Assembly (NCBI GenBank): GCA_904419005.1
Contig: CAJFQI010000002.1
Span: 1 to 64,000, forward strand
Direction: 5' to 3'
DNA from: Candidatus Avimonas faecium
Lineage (GTDB): Bacteria; Bacillota; Clostridia; Oscillospirales; Acutalibacteraceae
Length of the DNA: 64,000 bases
Under the pieces are notes generated by a model that was not told the DNA's origin, made no database searches, and saw nothing but the letters and a program-made list of their open reading frames with translations. This document shows, piece after piece, positions 1-8,771 of this stretch (position 1 is the stretch's first letter; each line of letters starts with the position of its first letter). The translations under genes and the position numbers were made by a program.

Positions 1-1
1 G

Positions 2-268
2 ACCTCCGACGGCTCCGCCATCAAGCTTTCGGTGGCCAGCCTCTCTCTTCTGCAGGGGGGAGAAATTGAAGGCAAGGGCATCACTCCCAGCCAGACGGTA
101 ACCCTTACTGCCGAAGAGGAGAGCCGCTTTGCCTTTTTGACCGAGGAGGACGACCCCCATCTGAAGGCTGCCCTTGCCCTTCTGCAAGCCGGGGGATCGG
201 TCACCTCGGGCACTACGACGGCGCCGGAAGGGGATACGGCGGCGACCACCGGCCAGGCTGCCGAATGA
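2..268 (+). CDS. S41-family C-terminal processing peptidase, C-terminal fragment
   Basis: The frame is open from the left edge of the window, so only the last 88 residues are present; the GTG that opens the ORF-track entry is internal. The visible part begins TSDGSAIKLSVA and continues to GEIEGKGITPSQ. This matches the end of the S41 protease core, where a DGSA-K-T strand is followed by a '(I/V)(E/Q)G.GI.PD' turn. A typical 'D.QL..AL' helix follows (DPHLKAALALLQ), then a Thr/Ala-rich tail. Family members are secreted or membrane-anchored serine proteases that trim the C-termini of envelope proteins. The catalytic Ser/Lys region lies outside the window, so activity cannot be judged. A strong terminator hairpin follows within 50 bases. 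Confidence 0.75.
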   Translation, partial: TSDGSAIKLSVASLSLLQGGEIEGKGITPSQTVTLTAEEESRFAFLTEEDDPHLKAALALLQAGGSVTSGTTTAPEGDTAATTGQAAE

Positions 269-311
269 CGGGGATAACCGGGATCTCGCAGCGGATGCTG
301 CCGACATAAGC

Positions 312-350
312 AAAGGCGCGGGCAGGAAAGGCCCGCGCCTTTGTCTGCTG
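312..350 (+). terminator. Intrinsic terminator after the S41 peptidase gene
   Basis: A perfect 12-bp inverted repeat (AAAGGCGCGGGC / GCCCGCGCCTTT) with a 7-nt loop starts 43 bases after the stop codon. It is followed by a T-containing tract. It closes the upstream transcription unit, and a separate promoter lies about 95 bases further on. Confidence 0.75.
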
Positions 351-437
351 TTTGCGCCGCGAGCGCCCGCGCCCGGCCGGGGAGCGCCGCGCATTCGCGG
401 CGTCAAGCGGACGACGGCGTGAACGGGTGAAAAGGCA

Positions 438-466
438 TTGAAGAAATCGAAGGATTCTGCTATACT
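438..466 (+). promoter_or_regulatory. Sigma-A-type promoter for the thymidylate-kinase-like operon
   Basis: TTGAAG and TATACT are separated by exactly 17 bases, giving a predicted transcription start near 473 and a leader of about 95 bases before the first gene. Apart from this promoter and the terminator at 312-350, nothing else is recognised in the 300-base gap. Confidence 0.7.
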
Positions 467-568
467 AACCTTAAATCTGCGCCCTTGTGTCCGGGAGCGG
501 GCCGAGCGGCGCAAACAGCAGGATGCCGGGAGTCGGAACGGGAAAGCGAGCGAAAAAGGGGAATGGCC

Positions 569-1228
569 ATGGGGCGTTTGATCGTGATTGACGGGCTGGA
601 CGGAAGCGGGAAAACCACGCAGTTCGGCCTTCTGAGCGAGTATCTGGACAATCGCGGGACAAGCTATAAACGGATCTGCTTCCCTGATTATGCCGAACCG
701 TCCTCCGCCTTGGTCAAAATGTACCTGGCGGGGGAATTCGGCGGTTCGCCGGACGCGGTGAACGCATATGCGGCGTCCTCCTTTTACGCGGTGGACCGCT
801 ATGCCAGCTACAAGCGCTTTTGGGAAAAGGATTACCAAAGCGGGCGGCTGATCCTGGCCGCTCGGTATACCACTTCCAACGCCATCCACCAGATGGCGAA
901 GCTTCCCCACGGGGAATGGGACCGCTATCTCGCCTGGCTGGAGGAGTACGAGTATGCCCTGCTGGGCCTGCCCCGCCCCTCGGCGGTCGTTTTCCTGGAC
1001 ATGCCTCCCGAGGTATCCCAGCGGCTCTTGTCGCGGCGGTATGCCGGGGACGAGAGCCGCCGCGACATCCACGAGCGGGACAGGGGGTATCTGCTCCGCT
1101 GCCGCGAAACCGCCTTGTATGCGGCGCAGCGGTGCGGCTGGGCGGTCGTCCCCTGTGCCCGGGACGGGGAGCCGCTGCCGGAAAGGGAGATTACGGACCG
1201 GCTGATTACAATTTTGGAAAAGGACTGA
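569..1228 (+). CDS. Thymidylate kinase-like deoxynucleoside monophosphate kinase
   Basis: The protein opens with a P-loop (IDGLDGSGKTTQ) in the form used by dTMP kinases, which phosphorylate dTMP to dTDP with ATP in the cytoplasm. Around residues 92-105 it has ARYTTSNAIHQ, resembling the substrate-binding 'DR..TSN..HQ' segment of a divergent TMPK group rather than the canonical 'DR...S..AYQ'. A Lid-like Arg-rich stretch (SRRYAGDESRRD) follows. The ATG at 569 is chosen because GGGGA lies 6 bases upstream; the ATG at 563 sits too close to it, and the track's 485 start is upstream junk. The gene heads a tight operon, with the next gene starting 4 bases after its stop. It may be a paralogue of the housekeeping tmk, so no symbol is given. 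Confidence 0.8.
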   Translation: MGRLIVIDGLDGSGKTTQFGLLSEYLDNRGTSYKRICFPDYAEPSSALVKMYLAGEFGGSPDAVNAYAASSFYAVDRYASYKRFWEKDYQSGRLILAARYTTSNAIHQMAKLPHGEWDRYLAWLEEYEYALLGLPRPSAVVFLDMPPEVSQRLLSRRYAGDESRRDIHERDRGYLLRCRETALYAAQRCGWAVVPCARDGEPLPEREITDRLITILEKD

Positions 1229-1232
1229 AATT

Positions 1233-2147
1233 ATGCTGAACACCGCGCAGATGCTGGAATTCCGGACGCCGACGCTTGAGGACGCCGCTTGGGCGGCGCC
1301 GATCCTGCGGGCCGGGAATTTTCAGGCGTGCGAGTTTTCTTTTACCACCATCTTTATGTGGCGGAACTATTACCACAACCGGATCGCCCGGTTAGGCGAC
1401 ACCATCTTCAGCAGCTCCGGCGATACGGAGCCGGTATACCTCCTGCCGGCGGGCGGGGATCTCCGGCAGGGGATCGCCCTGCTGCGGGAATGGCAGCACG
1501 CCAAGGGGGAGCCGCTTCTCCTGTTCGGCGCGGACGAGGAGAACAAAGCGCGCATTGAGGGGTGGTTCCCCGGCGTGTTTGCCTGGCAGCCCTCCCCCAA
1601 CGATTTTGATTACCTGTATAATACGCAGGACCTCGTCGACCTTTCCGGGAAAAAATACCACGCCAAGCGCAACCACATCGCCGCTTTCTCCGCGGCCTAT
1701 GACTGGCGGTACGAGCCGATCACCGAACAGAATACCGAGGAAGTGATCGCGATGACCAAGGAATGGTGCCGCCTTCGGGGCAATTGCGAGGATCCCGGCC
1801 TGCGCAACGAGAACTGCGCGATCCGGGAGGCCCTGCGCAATCGGGAGGCCCTTTCCCTGAAAGGCGGGCTGATCCGGATCGGCGGGGACGGCGGCCAGGT
1901 GGTGGCCATGACCATGGGCTCCCCGATCAGCGACAAGGTTTTTGACATCCATGTGGAAAAGGCGCTGCCGGATTACGCTACCGCCTATTCGGTCATCAAC
2001 CGCGAATTTGCCGCCCATGAGATAGCGGGCAAATACGCCCTTATCAACCGGGAAAACGACCTGGGCATTGAGGGCCTGCGCCGGGCCAAGAAGAGCTATC
2101 AGCCGGTGCGGATCCTTGAAAAGTACCTGGCGACCGAGCAGGTATAG
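1233..2147 (+). CDS. DUF2156 domain protein (phosphatidylglycerol lysyltransferase C-terminal-like)
   Basis: The 304-residue protein has the DUF2156 pattern: an N-terminal 'F...C.FSFTT.F.W...Y' segment, then a GNAT-like fold with 'KKYHAKRNHIAAF' and a C-terminal 'YALINRENDLGIEGLRRAKKSYQP'. The same fold occurs in the catalytic half of MprF, which moves aminoacyl groups from aminoacyl-tRNA to phosphatidylglycerol. This protein has no membrane segments, so a lipid substrate is not certain; stand-alone members are mostly uncharacterised acyl or aminoacyl transferases. It starts 4 bases after the kinase-like gene and is followed at once by a GNAT acetyltransferase, so the three are very likely cotranscribed. 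Confidence 0.8.
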   Translation: MLNTAQMLEFRTPTLEDAAWAAPILRAGNFQACEFSFTTIFMWRNYYHNRIARLGDTIFSSSGDTEPVYLLPAGGDLRQGIALLREWQHAKGEPLLLFGADEENKARIEGWFPGVFAWQPSPNDFDYLYNTQDLVDLSGKKYHAKRNHIAAFSAAYDWRYEPITEQNTEEVIAMTKEWCRLRGNCEDPGLRNENCAIREALRNREALSLKGGLIRIGGDGGQVVAMTMGSPISDKVFDIHVEKALPDYATAYSVINREFAAHEIAGKYALINRENDLGIEGLRRAKKSYQPVRILEKYLATEQV

Positions 2148-2186
2148 CCGATGCGGCAAGGGCAGCAAACAGCGGGAGGAAACCGT

Positions 2187-3137
2187 ATGGAGATCGGCTA
2201 TGCCGGGCGGCAGGACCGTCCGGCGCTCAAAGAGATATGGCTGGCCTCCTTCCCGGAGGATGGGCCCGAAACGGCGGACGTTTTCCTGGATGCGCTGCTT
2301 AAACCGGGCTGGTGCCTCGCCGGCCGCCTGGACGGCCGCGCGGTGACGATGGCGTTCCTGCTTCCGGCGGAGCTGGTAGCTGGAAAAAGTGCTTTGCCGC
2401 TGCGGTATGTGTTCGCCGCGGCGACCCTTCCCCCGTACCGGGGCAGGGGCTGCTTCGGCGCCCTGCTCCGCCGGGCGCGGGAGCTGTCGGCGGAGCAGGG
2501 CGTGGAAGCGCTTTTCCTCCGTCCGGCGGAGCCCGGCTTGGCCGCTTATTATGAGCGGTTCGGCTATCGGCCGTATTTTGCTGCCGTAGAGGAAACCATC
2601 CGCCCGGCACAGGTGATGGGTGATCCGGTAGGGCGGGTGCTGCGCTTCCCTCCGCGGCTGGAACCCTCCCTTTGGCGGGAGCAGGCGGAGGCGGCCGCCC
2701 GTTCGCGGGACGCCGCGCTGCAGGGACGCCCGGTGTGGGTGCGGTGGCCGGCGGAGATCGTGGGCCTTTCCGCTTACGGTTCCCTTTGCCTGACCGGACA
2801 GGGCTGTTACGTGATGGGCGGGCAGGAGCCCGCTCCCGCTGCGTCGGAAAGGGGCCTGGCCGGCGCCGGGCCTTCCCTGTTTTTCCGGGAATGGGTTGCG
2901 GGACCGTCGGAAGCCCCGGCGCTGTGCGCGGCGGCTTGCCAAGCGATATCCCTGCGGGCGGCGTCCCTGCGGGCGGCGGAGGAAATCCCGCCTGCGTCTC
3001 TCCGCCTGCGCCGTCCGGCGAGGGCCGGGGAGGCGGCGCCGCCCTTCGGCTGGCTCTGCCCGCTGACGGCAAGGGCGGAGGCCTTATTCCTCACCGCCGC
3101 GCAGGACCGGCCTTATATGGGCCTGGCTTTGGATTAG
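2187..3137 (+). CDS. GNAT-family N-acetyltransferase
   Basis: The acetyl-CoA binding motif A is visible as VFAAATLPPYRGRGCFGALLRRA, followed by YYERFGYRPYF, the usual GNAT beta-5 to alpha-4 segment. At about 316 residues it is longer than a simple GNAT domain, and the second half (roughly residues 140-316) looks like the sterol-carrier-type extension seen in Eis-like enzymes, although that is only a likeness. The ATG at 2187 is chosen for GGGAGG 7 bases upstream; the ORF-track start at 2151 would place 12 unsupported residues in front. The substrate is unknown. A GC-rich inverted repeat (GCCGGCCGC / GCGGCCGGC, 3143-3170) without a T-run follows the stop. Confidence 0.75.
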   Translation: MEIGYAGRQDRPALKEIWLASFPEDGPETADVFLDALLKPGWCLAGRLDGRAVTMAFLLPAELVAGKSALPLRYVFAAATLPPYRGRGCFGALLRRARELSAEQGVEALFLRPAEPGLAAYYERFGYRPYFAAVEETIRPAQVMGDPVGRVLRFPPRLEPSLWREQAEAAARSRDAALQGRPVWVRWPAEIVGLSAYGSLCLTGQGCYVMGGQEPAPAASERGLAGAGPSLFFREWVAGPSEAPALCAAACQAISLRAASLRAAEEIPPASLRLRRPARAGEAAPPFGWLCPLTARAEALFLTAAQDRPYMGLALD

Positions 3138-3245
3138 GGGCTGCCGGCCGCTTTAAAGCAGGCGGCCGGCGGAACGCCGTATGGCTTACAACATAGCAAT
3201 TTTGCGGGGCCGGGGCAGACCGGCTGCCGAGAAAGGGTGACAAGA

Positions 3246-3785
3246 ATGATCGCGGTGTTTTTGGCAATGGGCTTTGAGGAGATTGAGGCGCTCGCCGTCG
3301 TAGATGTCCTGCGGCGGGCGGAGCTGGAGGTCGTCACGGTCGGGGTAGGCGGGCCGTTGGTCCGGGGCTCCCACGGCATTACCGTCGCGGCGGATGTCGC
3401 GGACACCGACTTTGACCCGGCGGTGCCGGAGGCGGTGATCCTGCCCGGAGGGATGCCTGGCACACTGAATCTTGAGCATTCCCCCGTGGTGCAGAAGGCG
3501 CTTGACGAGGCGGTTAAACGGGATGCCTGGATTGCGGCGATCTGCGCGGCGCCATCGATCCTGGGGCACCGGGGGATGCTTCAGGGCAAGCGGGCAGTCT
3601 GCTTCCCGGGCTATGAGCAGGAGCTTGAGGGGGCGCTGCCTTCCGACCGGCCGGTTGAGGTGGACGGCCGGATCATCACAGCCAAGGGCGCGGGCGTAGC
3701 CGTCGACTTCGGCTTGGAGATCGCGGCGCAGCTGTCCTCCCCTGAGCGGGCGGCAAAGGTGAAGGCGGCCATGCAATGCCGGTAG
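3246..3785 (+). CDS. DJ-1/PfpI family protein (YajL/ThiJ-like)
   Basis: A compact 179-residue protein with the DJ-1 core: GFEEIEAL near the N-terminus contains the conserved acid, and AAICAAPSILG holds the nucleophile-elbow cysteine, about residue 100. PGGMPGTLNL is the glycine-rich loop preceding it. DJ-1 family members act as glyoxalase or deglycase-like stress proteins or chaperones in the cytoplasm; which applies here cannot be read from sequence. The ATG at 3246 is preferred over the GTG at 3237 because AAAGGG then lies at about 8 bases. Its 3' end overlaps the next gene by 10 bases, indicating translational coupling. Confidence 0.88.
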   Translation: MIAVFLAMGFEEIEALAVVDVLRRAELEVVTVGVGGPLVRGSHGITVAADVADTDFDPAVPEAVILPGGMPGTLNLEHSPVVQKALDEAVKRDAWIAAICAAPSILGHRGMLQGKRAVCFPGYEQELEGALPSDRPVEVDGRIITAKGAGVAVDFGLEIAAQLSSPERAAKVKAAMQCR

Positions 3786-4363
3786 GGGATATTCGGCCGA
3801 TCAAGGCCTCGCTCAGGGAGCATTACAAAGCGCTCCGCCGCCAGATGAAGCCGGAGCAGAAGGCCCAGCGCGACCGGCAGATTGCCGCCCGGGTCAGGGG
3901 GCTTTGGCAGTATAAGCGGTGCCGCCAGCTGCTGACCTATGTCTCCACCGCCATTGAGGTGGATACGCTGGCCATCATCCGCCGGGCGCTGGCGGACGGG
4001 AAGCAGGTGGCTGTCCCGCGCTGCGTGCCCGGGACGCGGGATATGGAGTTTTACTATATTTCGGGGCTGGAGGACCTGGAACCCGGTTCCTTCGGCGTCC
4101 TCGAGCCCCGGCCGGAGATCTGCCGCAAGGCGACAGACTTTACAAGCGGCTTGTGCCTGGTTCCCGCTTTGTGCTATGATTGGAGAGGATACCGGCTTGG
4201 CTATGGGAAGGGCTATTACGACCGCTTTCTGGCCGGGTTCGGCGGACATATGATTGGGATATGCTACAGCGACTGTGTCCGGCGCAGGCTGCCGCACGGC
4301 CGCTATGACCGGCCGGTGGAGCTGCTGGTGACCGACCGCTATCTGCGCCGCACCGTCGAGTAA
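3776..4363 (+). CDS. 5-formyltetrahydrofolate cyclo-ligase
   Basis: This enzyme converts 5-formyl-THF to 5,10-methenyl-THF using ATP, returning stored folate to the one-carbon pool. The diagnostic C-terminal motif GYRLGYGKGYYDRFL is intact. The N-terminal 'K..LR..Y...R..M' helix and the 'VAVPRCVPG..DMEFY' strand-loop also match the family, and the length of 195 residues is normal. The gene overlaps the upstream DJ-1 gene by 10 bases and is followed 31 bases later by mltG, so it sits in the middle of an operon. Confidence 0.92.
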   Translation: MPVGDIRPIKASLREHYKALRRQMKPEQKAQRDRQIAARVRGLWQYKRCRQLLTYVSTAIEVDTLAIIRRALADGKQVAVPRCVPGTRDMEFYYISGLEDLEPGSFGVLEPRPEICRKATDFTSGLCLVPALCYDWRGYRLGYGKGYYDRFLAGFGGHMIGICYSDCVRRRLPHGRYDRPVELLVTDRYLRRTVE

Positions 4364-4394
4364 AGGGCGGCCGCCTCATAGGAGAGTGACAACC

Positions 4395-5957
4395 ATGGCC
4401 GATGATTTGGATAAGATCCTGAAGGATGTGCAGGCGGAGAAGGAAGCCCGCCGTCAGGAGCAGGAGCTCGCCCGCCAGATGCTGGAGGTGGACGGGCAGA
4501 CGCAGGAGCGCCTGCTGCAGGAGCGGAAAAACAAGGTTTCCCGCTTCCAGCTGCAGCTCAACCTGGATGAAGACACCCCGGAGCCGTCCCAGGAGTCAAA
4601 AGCGGCGCCGCCCTCCGCAGCCGAAGAGGCGGAGGAAGAGCAAGCGGCGGCCACCCCCGGCGCCGTAAGCGGGGGGGAACCCGCCGGGGCGTCGGAAGCC
4701 GGCGGGCAAGGGCCGTCGGAAGCGGTGCCCTCCTCCGGCGGCGCAGAGGGCCGGGCGGAGGAGGCCGGGACCCCGCCGGCAGGGACGAAAACGCCCCCCT
4801 CGCAAAACGGCGGAAGGAAGCCCCCCAAACGCCGCAAAGGCGCCAACCCGCAGTGGGGCTGCGTGCGGGGGATCATCTATGCGGTGGTGGTGCTGGCGGC
4901 GTCCGGCATCCTGGCGTATTTCGCCGTGGCGGGCGTCTTGGACCTGACCGGCTTGAATAAATCCGAAACCAAGGTGCCGGTTACGCTGACCGAGGCCGAC
5001 TGCGAGGATACCGCCGCCGTCGCGCAGATCCTCAAGGATGCCGGGGTGATCGACCAGCCGCTGATCTTCCGCCTGTACTGTATGCTCACCAAGGCGGACG
5101 GCCAGTTCATGCCGCAGGAAGAGGTGGCCCTTTCCGCCGATATGGGGTACGAAACCATCATCAACATCCTCAAATCGAATAAGCGGGAGGAAATCCGCCT
5201 GACCTTCCCGGAAGGGATGACGGTTAAGCAGATGGCCCAAAAGCTGGAGGAGAACAACGTTTGCACTGTCAGCGAATTTTATTCCGCCATAGAAAACGGC
5301 TCCTATTCCTACGCGTTCCTGGATGAGATACCGGACGACGAGGCGCACGCCGGGCGGATTGAGAAGCTGGAGGGCTACCTCTTCCCCGATACCTACGACT
5401 TTTATCTCGGAAGCTCGGGGGAAACCGTGGTCAATAAGTTCCTGACCGCTTTCAGCAATAAGGTTGAAAAGTCCGTGGTCGGGCAGGACGGCGACAGCAC
5501 GCCGACATCCATCAAGGCCAAGGCGCAGGGGATGACGCTGGATGAAGTGATTATCCTCGCCTCAATCGTCCAGTGGGAGGCAGATAACACGGAGGATATG
5601 CATAAGGTGGCCAAGGTGCTGCGCAACCGCCTGGAAAACCCCACCGTATATCCCCGGCTGGAGTGCGATTCCACCCAGCGGTATATTGACACCCTGTTCC
5701 CGCCGGTGGACGGCCAATCGGTGGAAAATCTCGACTACGACACCTATAAGCGCAACGGGCTGCCGGTCGGGCCGATCAACAACCCGGGCATGGACGCGAT
5801 TGACGCGGTGCTGAACCCGTCGGAGGAGATGGAAGGCTACTATTTCTTTGCCACGGCCTACAATTCGGATGGTTCCACCACCACCTACTACTCCAAGACC
5901 TATGAAGAGCATGAGCGCATCTGCCGGCGGTACGGCATCGGCATGTACGCGGAATAG
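4395..5957 (+). CDS. mltG: Endolytic transglycosylase MltG (YceG-like)
   Basis: MltG cuts nascent glycan strands at the outer face of the membrane to set their length. The protein has a long charged, Ala/Pro/Glu-rich cytoplasmic N-terminus (about residues 1-155), one membrane segment (about 159-182), a LysM-like region ('FPEGMTVKQMAQKLEEN') and the YceG catalytic domain. In ASIVQWEAD the second conserved acid of the family's 'ASIVEKE' motif is kept; it lies in the catalytic-Glu position, while the first Glu is Gln. 'YPRLECDSTQRYI' and 'GLPVGPINNPG' follow as expected. The ATG at 4395 is chosen because AGGAG is 10 bases upstream, whereas the GTG at 4386 abuts it. A terminator follows. Confidence 0.93.
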   Translation: MADDLDKILKDVQAEKEARRQEQELARQMLEVDGQTQERLLQERKNKVSRFQLQLNLDEDTPEPSQESKAAPPSAAEEAEEEQAAATPGAVSGGEPAGASEAGGQGPSEAVPSSGGAEGRAEEAGTPPAGTKTPPSQNGGRKPPKRRKGANPQWGCVRGIIYAVVVLAASGILAYFAVAGVLDLTGLNKSETKVPVTLTEADCEDTAAVAQILKDAGVIDQPLIFRLYCMLTKADGQFMPQEEVALSADMGYETIINILKSNKREEIRLTFPEGMTVKQMAQKLEENNVCTVSEFYSAIENGSYSYAFLDEIPDDEAHAGRIEKLEGYLFPDTYDFYLGSSGETVVNKFLTAFSNKVEKSVVGQDGDSTPTSIKAKAQGMTLDEVIILASIVQWEADNTEDMHKVAKVLRNRLENPTVYPRLECDSTQRYIDTLFPPVDGQSVENLDYDTYKRNGLPVGPINNPGMDAIDAVLNPSEEMEGYYFFATAYNSDGSTTTYYSKTYEEHERICRRYGIGMYAE

Positions 5958-5968
5958 AGGTATCCAAG

Positions 5969-6014
5969 AAAAGGCGCCGCCCGGCACCGGTTTCGGAGAC
6001 GAGCGGCGCTTTTT
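5969..6014 (+). terminator. Intrinsic terminator after mltG
   Basis: GCGCCGC (5974-5980) pairs with GCGGCGC (6003-6009), extended by AAAA/TTTT on the flanks and ending in TTTTT. It begins 12 bases after the mltG stop and ends the operon that starts at the promoter near 438. Confidence 0.8.
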
Positions 6015-6192
6015 ATGGGCTTGGCTCCCGGACGCCTGGATGCAAGGCGGCTTGTCCGTGTCCGGGCCTTATTGCACCGGAGAAAAGCGCGCGCTTGTTT
6101 CGCCCCCGGTGCGGAGGGGCGCGCCTTCGGTGGGAGCGGAAGGGAAGAACGGATAAAGAGGCAGCGCAAGGCAGTACAAAGGAAGGAACGCA

Positions 6193-7173
6193 ATGGAACG
6201 ATTCAAAGATTTTATCAGCCGTCATAAATGGCTTTGCCTTTTATTGGTAATTGCCATCCTGCTTGCCGCCGCGGCAGTGGCTGCGGGGATTTATTTCACG
6301 GCACGGCCGGGGGCCGGCCGCCCGGCACAAACCGCTTTGCAGGAAGCCAGCGAGCAGGACCTCCAGACGCTTCAAGAAGCCGGCGCTTTGCAGGGCGTTC
6401 AAGACAGGACGCTGGGGGCGGGGACGACGGTCCGCCTTCGCGACCTCGTGGCTGCCGACGGTGAGGTGATCACCAAGGTGGAGGTCGATGACAGCGGGGT
6501 CAATTACGATACCGCCGGGGAATACCAGGCCGTGTATACCCTATCTTTTAACGGCGATGCGCTGAACCGCCTTCTGCAGGAGCGAGGGCTTTCCTTGCTC
6601 ATGGACACGGATGCGGATGTGATCCGGGTGCAGGTGACCGTCACGATTACCGTGACGGGAGGGCAGACGGCGCCGGGAACTACCAGCTCTGCTACTACTT
6701 CGCAGACAGAGGCCGGCAGCACCGAGCCTTCTTCAACGCAAGCCGAAAGCCAGACGCCGCCCACCACCTCCTCGGCCTCCCGCGGCCCGGACGGCAGCAG
6801 CCCCGATGCCGGAACGATCCACGCAACACAGCCTACTACGACGGCCCACCAGCACAACTGGCAGGCGCATATGGTGTGGGTCCCCGACATTGTCACCGTG
6901 GTGGACGAGCCGGAGCGTACCGTTCAGGGCGCCCGCCTTTATACCCAGAATGCGGACGGCTCCTGGACGTCCAATGGGGAAACCTACTGGTTTGAGGACG
7001 GCTTCACATTGGATGATCTGAAGGCGATCATTAAGGATAAGGTTAAAAATGAGGGGTATATCGGCAGTTATCTAAATGTGAAGAAGACGATCCCGGCCGT
7101 GACCCACACCGAGGACCACGGCAGCTATCAGGTGGATTATTACTATTGCTCCTGCGGGGCAACGAAGCGCTGA
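6193..7173 (+). CDS. Membrane-anchored hypothetical protein with Ser/Thr-rich linker
   Basis: No function is recognised. The 326 residues comprise a short basic cytoplasmic start, one membrane segment (about residues 14-36, LCLLLVIAILLAAAAVAAGIYF), and an outer region of about 110 residues resembling a bacterial cell-surface beta-fold ('VNYDTAGEYQAVYTLSF'). Then comes a Thr/Ser/Pro-rich linker (about 155-215) and a C-terminal part beginning HQHNWQAHMVWVPDIVTVVDEP. That His-containing 'HNW..H' module and the terminal CSCG recur in clostridial surface proteins. The start is supported by AAAGGAAGG upstream. It is transcribed alone between two terminators, so it is probably a monocistronic envelope gene. 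Confidence 0.7.
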   Translation: MERFKDFISRHKWLCLLLVIAILLAAAAVAAGIYFTARPGAGRPAQTALQEASEQDLQTLQEAGALQGVQDRTLGAGTTVRLRDLVAADGEVITKVEVDDSGVNYDTAGEYQAVYTLSFNGDALNRLLQERGLSLLMDTDADVIRVQVTVTITVTGGQTAPGTTSSATTSQTEAGSTEPSSTQAESQTPPTTSSASRGPDGSSPDAGTIHATQPTTTAHQHNWQAHMVWVPDIVTVVDEPERTVQGARLYTQNADGSWTSNGETYWFEDGFTLDDLKAIIKDKVKNEGYIGSYLNVKKTIPAVTHTEDHGSYQVDYYYCSCGATKR

Positions 7174-7269
7174 ACGCGCTTTTTCGGGCGGCGTTCTCGC
7201 TTCGGCGGCCCGGACGCGTCTGGCTCCGCGGGATACTTTCCGGCTCCCGCAGCCGGGGTCTGCTTATCT

Positions 7270-7314
7270 AAAAGGCCGGAGGCAGGACGCATAGCGTCCA
7301 GCCTCCGGCCTTTT
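7270..7314. terminator. Bidirectional terminator between convergent genes
   Basis: A 14-bp perfect inverted repeat (AAAAGGCCGGAGGC / GCCTCCGGCCTTTT) encloses a second 6-bp stem (GGACGC / GCGTCC). A-run and T-run flanks let it work in both directions, serving the surface-protein gene on the plus strand and apgM on the minus strand. Confidence 0.88.
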
Positions 7315-7359
7315 CCGGCATCGCAGGGCGGGAAAACCCGCCCGCATTCCCCGCGGCCC

Positions 7360-8571
7360 TTACCGGCCGAAGAGCCGGTGGATCAGGGTGCAGCCCTCCG
7401 GGACATAATTCCCGGCGTCGCGGGCGGCCTTCTCGGTGAAGGGGGAAGCGCCCGGCCCGGCGGAGCCGTCGCTGGCATAGAGCAGGTAGGGCACCGGGTC
7501 GGCGGTATGGGTGCGGATGGTGAGCGGGGTGGGATGGTCCGGCAGCACCATGATCCGGAAATCCCCCATGCCCTTCATCGCTTCCAGCAAAGGGGCCAGG
7601 ACCCGGCGGTCGATTTCCTCAATCGCCTTGACCTTGTTTTCTGCCTCCCCGCGGTGGCCGCATTCGTCCGGGGCCTCCAGATGGACGTAGACGAAATCCT
7701 GCCCGCGCTGGAGCTCCGCGATCGCGGCGGCGGTTTTCCCCTCAAAATTGGTATCAATGTACCCGGTCGCGCCCTCCACGTCGCAGACGGCCATCCCCGC
7801 GATCCGCCCAATCCCCTTGATCAGGTCGACCGCCGAGACGACGGAAGCGCTGACGCCGAACCGTTCCCGGTAATTTTGCAGGCGGGGCCGCTTGCCCTGT
7901 CCCCACAGCCAGATCGCGTTGGCCGGGCTGAGCCCTTGCGCGGCCCGCTGCCGGTTGACGGGGTGGTCTTTTAGAAGGTCATAGCTCTTCCGCATCATGG
8001 CAAGCAGCGGGGCGGCGTCGGGATGGAGGGGGAGGTATTCCCCGATCACCCGGCCGGTGATGTCATGGGGCGGGGTGATTTTGCCCAGCGCGGTTTTCCC
8101 ACCGTGCCATACCATGCAGTGGCGGTAGGCGGTGCCGGTGTAAAAATCGAATTCCCCGCCCCCGAACGCCTGCTGTACCGTGCGCAGGATTTCATCCGCC
8201 TGCGCGGTGTGGATGTCCCCCGCGCAATAATCAAGGATCGTCTTTTTTTCGTATTCCTCGCCGTCCGAAAGGGTAACGAGGTTGCAGCGGAAGGCCACGT
8301 CGTCGTCCTTCAGGTCAATGCCGATGTTGGCCGCCTCTAAGGGCGAACGGCCGGTGTAGCATTCCCGCGTGTCGTAGCCCATCACGGTGAGGTTGGCTAC
8401 GTCGCTGCCGGGGGACATCCCCTCCTGCACCGTGCGGACCGTGCCCACCTCCCCGTGAGCGGCCAGCCAGTCCATGGCGGGCTTTTCCGCCAGCTCCATC
8501 GGCGTGTGCCCGCCCAGGGCGGGGCTGGGGACGTCCGCCATCCCGTCGCAGAGTACAATGGCATATTTCAT
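7360..8571 (-). CDS. apgM: Cofactor-independent phosphoglycerate mutase (archaeal-type ApgM)
   Basis: This alkaline-phosphatase-superfamily enzyme interconverts 3- and 2-phosphoglycerate in glycolysis using two metal ions and no bisphosphoglycerate. The start MKYAIVLCDGMAD carries the first metal-binding Asp. SPGSDVANLTVMGYD supplies the phospho-acceptor Ser. Late ligands occur in APDECGHRG and in VLPDHPTPLTIRTHTADPVPYL. The length of 403 residues is typical of the ApgM group rather than GpmI (about 510). AGGAGA lies upstream of the chosen ATG. It is monocistronic, divergent from galactokinase, and ends at the shared bidirectional terminator. Confidence 0.92.
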   Translation of the reverse strand: MKYAIVLCDGMADVPSPALGGHTPMELAEKPAMDWLAAHGEVGTVRTVQEGMSPGSDVANLTVMGYDTRECYTGRSPLEAANIGIDLKDDDVAFRCNLVTLSDGEEYEKKTILDYCAGDIHTAQADEILRTVQQAFGGGEFDFYTGTAYRHCMVWHGGKTALGKITPPHDITGRVIGEYLPLHPDAAPLLAMMRKSYDLLKDHPVNRQRAAQGLSPANAIWLWGQGKRPRLQNYRERFGVSASVVSAVDLIKGIGRIAGMAVCDVEGATGYIDTNFEGKTAAAIAELQRGQDFVYVHLEAPDECGHRGEAENKVKAIEEIDRRVLAPLLEAMKGMGDFRIMVLPDHPTPLTIRTHTADPVPYLLYASDGSAGPGASPFTEKAARDAGNYVPEGCTLIHRLFGR

Positions 8572-8663
8572 TGTGCATTCTCCTTTATTTTACCGGGCGG
8601 TTCCCTCCGGCCCGCATACCGCCGCTTTCGGGATTGTGCCGTTTTCCGGGTATTCCACCGACC

Positions 8664-8691
8664 ATTATAGCAGAAACCCGGAAAAAGCAAA
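8664..8691 (-). promoter_or_regulatory. Promoter for apgM
   Basis: On the minus strand TTTGCT and a perfect TATAAT are spaced 16 bases apart. The predicted start lies about 85 bases before the apgM ATG. The -35 element is weak, so the call rests mainly on the -10 box. Confidence 0.5.
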
Positions 8692-8742
8692 CGCTTTTTT
8701 CTGACTTTCTTCTTTTTTCTCTGCCTTTTCCCGGTTTTTCCC

Positions 8743-8771
8743 TTCCTTTTTTGCGGAGGATCCGTTATACT
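8743..8771 (+). promoter_or_regulatory. Candidate promoter for galactokinase
   Basis: A good -10 box (TATACT, 8766-8771) has only a poor -35 (TTCCTT) 17 bases upstream. This could indicate an activator-dependent promoter. The leader to the galK ATG is about 145 bases. Nothing else is recognised in the 350-base divergent gap, which is pyrimidine-rich on the plus strand. Confidence 0.4.
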